Assembly (NCBI GenBank): GCA_022702705.1
Contig: CM040430.1
Coordinates: 74,217,239-74,281,238, forward strand
Length of the DNA stretch: 64,000 nt
From: Papilionanthe hookeriana x Papilionanthe teres
Taxonomy: Eukaryota; Streptophyta; Magnoliopsida; Asparagales; Orchidaceae
Direction: 5' to 3'
The notes under the pieces were generated by a model. It saw nothing but the letters and a program-made list of their open reading frames with translations. It was not told the DNA's origin and ran no database searches. Position 1 is the first letter of the stretch. Each line of letters opens with the position of its first letter. The position numbers and the translations under genes were made by a program. This document shows, one piece after another, positions 56,255-64,000 of the stretch.

Positions 56255-57110
56255 ACGATGAGATGCCGAGTTTAGCTCCGGAGGTCGCAGTCCATAAGCT
56301 GGGGTGGATCCCGCTCGTTCCAGTCGGACAAGGTCCCAGAAGAATTAGTCTAGAAATCGAACAACAAGTCATAGCTGAAGTTAAAAGGCTAATAGACGCT
56401 AAATTTGTCCGTGAAGAACAATACCCGACTTGGTTAGCCAATGTGGTACCAGTCGGGAAGAAGAATGGTCGGATCGAATTTGTGTGGATTTCGAGAGATT
56501 TAAACAAGGCATGTCCAAAAGATGAATTCCCTCTACCGATCCTGACATTAATGATTGACATCGCTTCAACACATGAAATATTCTCATTCATGGATGGATC
56601 TTCGGGATACAACCAGCTAAAAATGGCTCTAGAAGATGAAAAACTTACGACATTCGAACGCCGATCGGAGTATATTGCTTACACGGTGATGCCATTCGGA
56701 TCGAAGAACGCAGGAGCAACCTACCGGAGAGCGATGACAAGAATTTTTGATGATCTCATCCACAATCAAGTCGAATGCTACGTGGATGATGTGGTCATCA
56801 AAAGCAAAGTAAAGGAAAACCACCTGTATGATTTGAGAATTATTTTCGAACGATTAAGACAATTTAACCTTAAGATGAACCCCTTAAAGTGCGCCTTCGG
56901 CGTCACCTCCGGGAAATTCTTAGGATTCGTTGTCCGGCATCGTGGAATTGAAATCGACCCGGAAAAGATTAAAGCTATCTTAGAAATGCCACCTCCCAAA
57001 ACCTTAAAACAACTACAATCTTTTCAAGGGAAGTTGGCATATCTTCGACGCTTTATCTCAAACTTGTCGGTAGGTGTCAGCCTTTCTCGGCACTAGTTAA
57101 AAAGGACGCC
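56255..57110 (+). pseudogene. pol: Reverse transcriptase of E
   Basis: Starts EMPSLAPEVAVHKL. Then VKRLIDAKFVREEQYPTWLA, SRDLNKACPKDEFPLP (with FVWISRDLN instead of the common VCVDYRDLN), FMDGSSGYNQ, MPFGSKNAGATYRRAM, catalytic YVDD at 56779-56790 and VIKSK. It ends LKQLQSFQGKLAYLRRFISN. The two Asp of YVDD and the Asp of FMDG are present. The frame is open for 278 codons. This sequence type is typical of the Tat branch. Confidence 0.92.
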
Positions 57111-57645
57111 AAATTTATTTGGGAAGAGAAATGCCGGAGGGCCTTCGAGGACATTAAGCAATATTTAATGACACCTCCTCGTCTTAGCGAGCCCCGGTCT
57201 CGGGTAGACCGCTGATACTTTATACCGCGGCTTTAGACGACTCTCTCGGAGCCCTGTTAGCCCAGGTCAATGATGAGGGTAAAGAAAATGCCCTTTACTA
57301 CCTAAGCCGTCGTTTACTTCCAACGGAAATAAGGTATCCCGCAATTGAAAAGCACTGTTTGGCCCTGATCTTCGCCGCTCAAAAGCTCAGACATTACATG
57401 CTTTCTCATAAGGTCAACCCGATCTCGAAATTTAATCCATTGCAATACTTGATGACCCGTCCAACGCTTTCCGACGGACTTGTCGGATGGTCGATGATAT
57501 TATTGCAATTCGATATAACTTTTGTGCCTCTTCGTGCCGTAAAGGGACAAGTCTTAGCGGACTTCCTCGCAAGACACCCTTTGCCGGCGGAATCTCCTCT
57601 CAATGACGATTTGCCGGATGAACAAATAATGAACCTAGAAGACCC
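57111..57645 (+). pseudogene. pol: RNase H (RT-linked) of E
   Basis: After RT: 'KKDAKFIWEEKCRRAF', then a region readable only across frames (57150-57358). Then LALIFAAQKLRHYMLSHKVN, YLMTRPTLS, GWSMILLQFDITFVPLRAVK and ADFLARHP. This is the connection and C-terminal part of the ordinary RNase H plus the tether segment known from Tat elements. Several frame changes. Confidence 0.8.
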
Positions 57646-58140
57646 CGATGATCGACGTTGGGAATTATATTTTGACGGAGCATCTTCAAGCACACAAAGA
57701 CGAAGAATCGCAAGTGATAGTGCCCGGTAAGGCAGGGATCGGACTAATCTTTATAACACCTGGAGCGGGGGATGTTAAGATACTCCTACCACTTGACGAG
57801 CCGTGTATAAATAACGAAGCGAATACGAAGCCCTCATAACGAGATCGGAATTAACTATTCAAATGGGTATAACGGACATCAACATCTACGGGGATTCGCA
57901 GTTAATCATTCAACGGATCGTCGGACGAGTACTGAATTTTAAAACCAAGACTCGAGCAATACTTCCGGTATGCCATACAAATTGTTGGAACGATTCCGAA
58001 TGTGACAATCTACAAAATTCCCTGAAAGAAAACGCTTTAGCGGATGCGTTAGCCGTCTCGCAAAAGAATTTTCCTGTTTGCAAGATGAATCGGTGGAAGT
58101 GTCGGTTCACGGACGTCGGGTCCTATCACAGCTCGACATA
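57646..58140 (+). pseudogene. Second, archaeal-type RNase H (aRNH) of E
   Basis: WELYFDGASSS gives the first Asp. Then GIGLIFITPGAGDVKILLPL and CINNEA (Glu position), then MGITDINIYGDSQLIIQRIV with the third acidic residue, and ENALADALA near the end. This duplicated RNase H is a known hallmark of the plant Tat clade. It helps remove the RNA strand during cDNA synthesis. Frameshifts at about 57690 and 57840. Confidence 0.85.
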
Positions 58141-58289
58141 GACACAATACACAAATCGAAAAAGAAGAAGAATCGGTTGCAACGAAGTGACGAAAAACAC
58201 GGAAGATTGGCGACAACCATTAATAGTACTACCTGCAAACGGGAAAACTACCAGACGATAGGTCGTTAGCCCATCAGATCAAGAAAAGA

Positions 58290-59466
58290 ACTCTGTCCTA
58301 CACATTAATAAACAATACATTATACAGAAGGTCTTTTGATCAAATGTGGCTAAGATGCCTGAGCGGGTCCGAGGCTCGTGAAATTGTTAAAGAGGTGCAC
58401 TCAGGACTCTGTGGCGCTCACCAGTCGGGTCCAAAGATGAAAATGAAAATTAAAAGACTAGGGTACTACTGGCCCTCGATGATGACCGAGCGCATGAAAA
58501 TCGCCAAGAGCCGTCACCGGTGCCAAGTGCAAAGAGTGGTTCTACACCAACCTCCAAATGTGATACATCCGACAATTACGTCGTGGCCATTTGAATGTTG
58601 GGGCACGGATATAGTGGGTCCGATAGAACCACCATCTTCAAAAGGACATCGCTTCATTCTTGCAGGCTACGGATTACTTTTCCAAGTGGGCGGAGGCGGT
58701 TCCACTCGGAGAAGTGAAAGCACATCACGTGCTACAATTTTTCAAGAACCAAGTTGTCTACCGTTTCGGAGTGCCGCGCGAGATCATCTCGGATAATGGG
58801 TCGACATTCGAAGCACGCAAATCAACAATTTTGTCGGGAGACACGAAATCGACGGCGGTATTCAACAATTTACTACCCAAGAGCAACGGCACTAGTCGAG
58901 GCTTTTAATAAAACTCTCGTTCAAATTTTAAAGAAGACTTTGGACGATAATAAGAGAAATTGCCACGAGAAATTGTTAGAAGCCTTATGGGCCTACGGGA
59001 CAACCTTCGAACTCCTACTCGAAGCTACACCTTACGCTCCGGTGTATGGGTCCGAGGCGAGTGTTACCCTTAGAGGTCCGGCTTCCTTCACTCGGAATTG
59101 CGAGTTGCAAACAAGATCACGATAGAAGAGAATGCCAAATTACGACTAGAAGAATTGGAAAGCCCGGAAGGAAAAGACTCGCAGGCGCGAGCAGAATTTA
59201 GAACTATACCAAGCTAAGATGGTTCGAAGCCTATGACAGATCGGGTCCGCCCAAGAACCTTCAAAGTTGGTGATTTAGTTCTCGTTCTCAAAAGACCTAT
59301 TCTTGCACACCGCAAGATAGGAGGAAAATTTGAACCCACTTGGGAGGGACCGTTTGTGGTTGAGGCGACTCACTCGGGAGGCTCCTACCGGCTAGTGAAT
59401 TGCCAAGGAGAACGACATATGCTTCCGATCAACGGACGATACTTGAGGAAGTATTACGCTACCTGA
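58290..59466 (+). pseudogene. pol: Integrase of E
   Basis: Zinc finger VHSGLCGAHQSG, then KSRHRCQVQ, where the first Cys of CxxC is Arg (CGT for TGT). Core: first Asp in CWGTDIVGPIEPPS, second in IISDNGSTFE, Glu in ALVEAFNKTLVQIL. C-terminal domain: FKVGDLVLVLKRP, then LRKYYAT and a stop at 59464-59466. Frame changes occur near 58660, 58800-58860 and 59125-59230. The order and spacing are of normal Ty3/gypsy length. Confidence 0.88.
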
Positions 59467-59750
59467 TGTTTCGAAGGAATGAATTCTTCATCCCTAGAAG
59501 CACGGGCGAAGTAATTACTTATGACTGGGTCCGAACCCAAAAAAATAATAAAAAATGTGCTAAAATAAATAAAATCATGATAATAAAGTTTTCCTTGTTT
59601 TCTCTTCCATATCAAAATCTCTTTCCTGATCTTTTCCCACTTCATTCCTATTAAATTTAAAAATACAAGAAATAATAATAATAAAAAAACTGTCTTTAAT
59701 AAACATTTTCTTAATGTTCTTGTTCTTAATACGACCCTCGATCCTTTTCC
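59467..59750 (+). other. Spacer between integrase and AlkB ORF
   Basis: AT-rich, with an AATAATAATAAT run near 59672. No frame of note. Confidence 0.55.
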
Positions 59751-61242
59751 TTGTCTTTTCGCGGGGAAATGTCGAACGGGCGGTTGGTCCCGAACTTTAG
59801 AAATGGCGTAAGCCTTGCACTCGACGAAAAGAGGGTGAAAGATGGAGCGATAATCGAGATTGACTCGGACTTCGCACCGGCAGGCCCGCAATACGAGGAA
59901 AGTGACCGGGTCCCGATCGACCGAGAGGAACCGCCCGATCGGACAGTAATGAAAGTGGGTGGCCCAAGCCACCAATCCAGCAGCAAGAAAAGAAAAACAA
60001 ACACTGAGGAGGACAAGAGAATCAAGTCTGTAGTCGCTACAGCAGAGGGCAGGCTTGTCAGCGCCGCGCCCACAGAAACTCAGGAAATACGAAGAGCTAC
60101 TCTCACAGCAACTCAGCGAAGAAACAAAAATCGCCGTATCCGCAAGATGTTAACTAAACTAGCAGCGGACCAGCGCGACGAGGCGATTGCTGCGCCGAGT
60201 ACATACACTTCAAGGACACCAATTCACCGGGAACCCGAAGAAAGGAGACCAGCTCCGAGGATAACGAAGAGACCAGGGAAATCTCAAGAAGAACGAAGAA
60301 AGAAGGCTACTACGCCACCGGATAAAGTCACCGGTAATGCATGACCTTGTTGCGGAAGCAACCCGGAGGATGTCCCGACGGACATCATCCCCGAGGAGCC
60401 GAGGTATGCGGGAGAACGTGAAGGGATTGAGCCATATATCCCACGATGACGTCACCGATGCCTCGCCATTTGCAAATTATCCCGAAGCATACGAGCTAGA
60501 AAGAATACGGAATGTCGAGAAGAAAACTTTTGAATACTTCGAGAGAATTAGAGGCGGGAGGATCGATATACTTAGAAGGCCTCGAGCTACATACGGACGT
60601 GTTCTCGAATACGAACAACAACAAATCGTGGACCGCATCCGGGATTTGAAAAGGATGGGCCGAGCGGGCCGCCTAAGAGAAAACACTTACTCGGAACCCC
60701 GGAGATGGATGCCGGGGAAGGGGAGAATTACAATACAATGTGGATGTCGCTACAACTTCGCGAGAAGACGGAAAGGAAACCCACCGGGATACTCCGTCAT
60801 GGCCAGGTGGATCCAATGCCATTAGTCATTAAAAGGATGGTAAAAAGAATGATAACATGGAGGGTACTGCGGCGGATTGCATACCCAACAGTTGCATCAT
60901 TAACATTTACAAGAAGGGTGATCGCATACCCCCGCACATAGATCACCACGACTTTGTCGGACCTTTCGCACGGTTTCTTTTCGAACGAGTGTAATATCAT
61001 GTTCGGATCCGACCTCCGGATAGCAGGCCCGAGTGAGTTCCGAGGGCCGAGTAAAGATACCATTACCGGTAGGTTCCGTCATGATACTAAAGGGCAACGG
61101 AGCGGATGTCGCTAAACATCTGCATACGGGAGTACCACCGAAGCGGATCTCGGTTACTTTTAGAAGGATGGATGACGAGAAAGCACCTTACCACTTCCAG
61201 CCGGACCCGGAGCTAGAGAGCCTCCGGCCTTACGAGCCGTGA
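59751..61242 (+). pseudogene. Extra 3' ORF with AlkB-like 2OG-Fe(II) dioxygenase domain
   Basis: ATG 59751 (MSFRGEMSNGRL) to TGA 61240-61242, about 495 codons. The first 195 residues are polar, basic and probably disordered; the frame changes at about 60340. From 60529 the product matches plant ALKBH9/ALKBH10 proteins: FEYFERIRGGRIDIL, EQQQIVDRIRDLKRMGRAG, ENTYSEPRRWMPGKGRITIQ, GCRYNFA, KGNPPG, then IPNSCIINIYKKGDRIPPHI, ECNIMFGSDLRI and IPLPVGSVMILKGNGADVAK. Catalytic residues are kept: HxD (H codon 60935, D codon 60941), distal His 61117, and Arg-x5-Arg 61144/61162. About five small indels (near 60766, 60872, 60975, 60985, 61045) break the frame, but no missense loss of an active residue is seen. 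The family removes methyl groups from RNA (N6-methyladenine). It lies between integrase and the 3' repeats, so it belongs to the element. It is intronless, as expected for capture from mRNA. Confidence 0.88.
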
Positions 61243-61689
61243 GTTACATGGAAAATATCACACCTACAACGTACATCCATACGGCGGCCTTGCCGAGGAT
61301 GGCTTGGAAGGTGATGTTATTGACCATGTACCTCACTATTCGAACATGGATTTTTGACGGATACCTTTTTGGATGGATCGACAAAGATCATACATAGTCC
61401 GTTTTGAGTCTATATGGATTGTATGAGATGTATTCCGGATCGAGTTGTATGATGTATCTTCGACATGATTGTAATGAAAGTGACCATGTCACAATTTTGG
61501 CCTTCACCTCTTTTGTGCAAGTTGACTGGGAAACGCCATTAAAGTTAAATGAACTTCGAACAAAGAACAGAAAAGAAACAAAAAGAATAAAAGAAAACTT
61601 TCCTTAAAAATCTAAAAGATGATAAACTCCAAATTCACGATAAAATAAAATCTGAATTGTTAAAAGACAAACAAAATGAACACAAATCT
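61243..61689 (+). other. Region between AlkB ORF and tandem repeats
   Basis: No domain recognised. The 61243-61540 part is less AT-rich and may be decayed coding or 3' UTR; the rest is A-rich. Confidence 0.45.
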
Positions 61690-62005
61690 TAAATCAAATC
61701 TCAATTGAATTCAAATTCGACCTTTCCAAATTTCAAATCAAATCTCAATCGAATTCAAATTCGACCTTTCCAAATTTCAAATCAAATCTCAATCAAATTC
61801 AAATTCGACCTTTCCAAATTTCAAATCAAATCTCAATCAAATTCAAATTCAACCTTCCGGATCTTAAATCAAATCTCGATCGAATTCAAATTCGAGCTTT
61901 CCAAATTTCAAATCAAATCTCAATCGAATTCAAATTCAACCTTCCGGATCTCAAATCAAATCTCAATCAAATTCGAACTCAACCTTCCAAATCTGAAATC
62001 CAATC
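61690..62005 (+). repeat. 44-bp tandem repeat array
   Basis: About seven units sharing TTTCAAATCAAATCTCAAT and AATTCAAATTCGACC; spacing is 44 bp where measured. The frame 61705-62340 only reflects the repeat. Confidence 0.85.
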
Positions 62006-62256
62006 CGTTCTACTCTCTCCCTTGTCTGGGATGGAAGCGGTTGATTCCATTGACACGGATCGAATCTAGTGGCAAGGAATTATATCCAATCCAAACCAGC
62101 AACTTTCGATCAACTCTTTTGAATGGGATATGTAGCACCTACATATTCCCTCCTAATCTATTTCTTTCCATGAAAGTCTTTTTAAACTTTCATGAAATTC
62201 TCAAAACACCAAAATTCCATACTTTCCAAATCAACACTACAAATCTTTGCAATATC

Positions 62257-62925
62257 AATTACCATCAAAATCAAACTTTGGGGTTGAGGATTTTACATCC
62301 GAGACTACATTGCTTTAAGATTCTTTCCCTATTGCAATGAAATACATCAAAATTAAACCTTTGGGGTTGAGGATTTTACATCCGAGACTGCATTGCTTTA
62401 GGATTCTTTCCCTATTGCAATGAAATACATCAAAATCAAACCTTTGGGGTTAAGGATTTTACATCCGAGACTGCATTGCTTTAGGATTCTTTCCCTATTG
62501 CAATGAAATACATCAAAATCAAACCTTTGGGGTTGAGGATTTTACATCCGAGACTGCATTGCTTTAGGATTCTTTCCTTATTGCAATGAAATACATCAAA
62601 ATCAAACCTTTGGGGTTGAGGATTTTACATCCGAGACTGCATTGCTTTAGGATTCTTTCCCTATTGCAATGAAATACATCAAAATTAAACTTTTGGGGTT
62701 GAGGATTTTACATCCGAGACTGCATTGCTTTAGGATTCTTTCCCTATTGCGATGAAATACATCAAAATCAAACTCTTGGGGTCGAGGATTTTACATCCGA
62801 GACTGCATTGCTTTAGGACTCTTTCCCTATCGCAATGAAATACATCAAAATCAAACTCTTGAGGTTAAGGATTTTACATCCAATACCGAATTGCTCTGAG
62901 ATCTCTCCTCATTGTAATGATTCAA
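62257..62925 (+). repeat. 83-bp tandem repeat array
   Basis: Eight units with TTTGGGGTTGAGGATTTTAC and CATTGCTTTAGGATTCTTTC, starts spaced 82-84 bp; the last unit is degenerate. It lies in the 3' UTR, where Tat/Ogre elements are known to carry hypervariable tandem repeats. Confidence 0.92.
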
Positions 62926-63319
62926 TCTAATCAATTCAATTTTCTTTTGAGGTTGGAGATGTTACATCTAAAACCACAAAATTCCAATTTTCATTTCAAG
63001 TTCAAATCCCTTCAAATTAATCTTAACAAAACTTCAATCTAAATTGAAACCCAAGTTAAAATCTGAACTTACACATCAAAACTTAAACTGAAACAACTGA
63101 AATCTAAATCTAAATTCCCCCAAATCATGTGATTTGGGATTCACCTCCTTTTCCTTTCCCCAGCGAAAGTTCAGGAATCTCCAGTCCCAAAGATATACAT
63201 GACACTCCCCAGCGGGAATTCTTCTACTTCGTCCTAAGTTTGTCACTTGGACATCTGTGTTGGTTTTGTTGATCTTTTCGGTCAACGCCAATACGCGCGG
63301 TATGCTTGGTTAGCACACC
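62926..63319 (+). other. 3' untranslated end of E
   Basis: Contains two CCCCAGCG words (63160-63167 and 63207-63214) and no coding frame. Confidence 0.5.
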
Positions 63320-63339
63320 ACACCTATTGGGGGTCCATT
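63320..63339 (+). other. Polypurine-tract region of E
   Basis: ACACCTATTGGGGGTCCA, then TT and the LTR start. The G-run lies about 5-10 bases before the LTR. The whole 18-mer is complementary to the leader (50852-50869). Confidence 0.65.
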
Positions 63340-64000
63340 TGTTGACCTCATTTTCGATGAGGTCTTCTCTTCTTCTCTTTAGTACTTAGGATCTAGCCTT
63401 AGGCTTTTCCTTTGACTATCCTAGAGGATTAGAATTGGGACCCACCACTTAGAAATTCAAACCACTTCTTAACTCCTCGCAAACTCCACAAACTTGATTG
63501 TAGACCCCTAATCACCTAGAGGGTTGAAATCAAATGTGGAAGTTTAAAGGATGAGTTCCTATAGGACTCTTTGGCCCTAGGACTGCCCTGGGTGGCCTGG
63601 TCTGGTGAGGGGTTGACTTACACACATACTACACCCATATCCAATTTGACCTCCTAACTCATGAAGGTGATTCACATGGATGGTCCTTAACCCCTAAGCC
63701 CTTGGCTAAGAGGGTTAGGAACAACATAGTGGGTGCCTCAAATGAGTCCCTTCATGGCTCATGTGGGCTTGATATGGCTTCATGGCCCAACCAAAATGAT
63801 TTCATTCCACTTACATTCACCCAAGCTTCAATTTTCCAAATCTTCGATTTTTGACCCCGGGGACCCTACACCCGCCTAACTTACCCAAAACCCTCGAAAT
63901 TACCCAAATTTTCTAAAATCTCCAAATCACCCAAAAATCCTCAAGACCAATCCCAAACATTCCCACATCACTCAAATTGATCATTCATAGCCAAAAATAC
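63340..64000 (+). repeat. 3' LTR of E, first 661 bp
   Basis: Starts TGTTGACCTCATTTTCGATGA and is collinear with LTR A from 35797 (same TAGTACTTAGGATC, same G-poor segment). It is cut by the window end. Confidence 0.9.

Larger units (their letters stand above)
50606..63339 (+). mobile_element. Element E: internal region of a Tat/Ogre-type retrotransposon with an AlkB ORF
   Basis: Runs from primer site (50611) to the 3' LTR (63340), 12.7 kb. Order: leader, gag, protease, RT, RNase H, archaeal-type RNase H, integrase, AlkB-domain ORF, tandem repeats, polypurine region. The Arg-type primer site, the two RNases H, the long 3' region with tandem repeats and the very long LTRs place it in the Tat clade, near Ogre. 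Confidence 0.9.

Noticed and set aside
60529..61242. AlkB domain as a host gene or a plant-virus insertion
   Set aside because: It lies between E's integrase and its own 3' repeats and LTR, is intronless, and the GNGADVAKH-type motif is of plant ALKBH9/10 style. A nested host retrocopy is still possible and is stated as the refuting case.
61705..62340. 211-codon frame as a gene
   Set aside because: Translation of the 44-bp tandem repeat (repeating SNSTF/ISNQIS pattern); no domain.
62257..62925. CRISPR-like array (83-bp units)
   Set aside because: Direct tandem repeats without spacers, in a plant retrotransposon 3' UTR.

Overview
This window is repeat DNA from a large, AT-rich plant nuclear genome. 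It holds no recognisable single-copy host gene. Nearly all of it is nested Ty3/gypsy LTR retrotransposons in two groups. The first 28 kb hold Athila-type elements, with LTRs of about 1.4-1.9 kb, an Asp-tRNA-type primer site, and extra ORFs after pol. From 27.8 kb to the end lie giant Tat/Ogre-type elements, with LTRs of about 7.4 kb, an Arg-tRNA-type primer site and a second RNase H. The plant origin follows from these lineages; I cannot name the species.

Layout, first part. W (1-3078, +) is the 3' end of an Athila-type element. X (4287-4842 plus 23593-24841, +) is a solo LTR flanked by the 5-bp duplication TAGAG. It was split by Y (4843-23587, -), whose own duplication is TTTAG. Y kept its 3' LTR, two 3' ORFs and its integrase. 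Y was in turn invaded at 12403 by Z (+), which kept a 5' LTR, gag-pol and the same two 3' ORFs. A deletion then joined the 3' end of Z to the middle of Y's 5' LTR. V (25731-27163, +) and U (27556-27764, -) are two further LTR remnants with opposed primer sites.

Layout, second part. F (27765-35796, +) sits inside U's LTR and keeps a full 5' LTR and 1.4 kb of decayed internal sequence. E inserted into F at 35797. E's 5' LTR was later split by a 7384-bp solo LTR of the same family in the opposite orientation (B, 40960-48343), flanked by CATAT on both sides. E then runs through its primer site (50611), gag, protease, RT, RNase H, a second archaeal-type RNase H, integrase, an extra 3' ORF (59751-61242), two tandem-repeat arrays and the start of its 3' LTR (63340).

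Main discovery: the extra 3' ORF of E carries an almost complete AlkB-type 2-oxoglutarate/Fe(II) dioxygenase domain. It resembles plant ALKBH9/ALKBH10 RNA N6-methyladenine demethylases and keeps the HxD, distal His and Arg-x5-Arg residues. This suggests that a giant retrotransposon captured an RNA demethylase. Other notable signals are: GC-rich palindrome modules placed before each ORF of the Athila elements; primer-site copies embedded in LTR ends; a perfect 18-nt complementarity between E's 5' leader and its polypurine-tract region; and a covarying hairpin in the long LTR. Most coding regions are broken. Z is broken mainly by nonsense transitions, E mainly by one-base indels.
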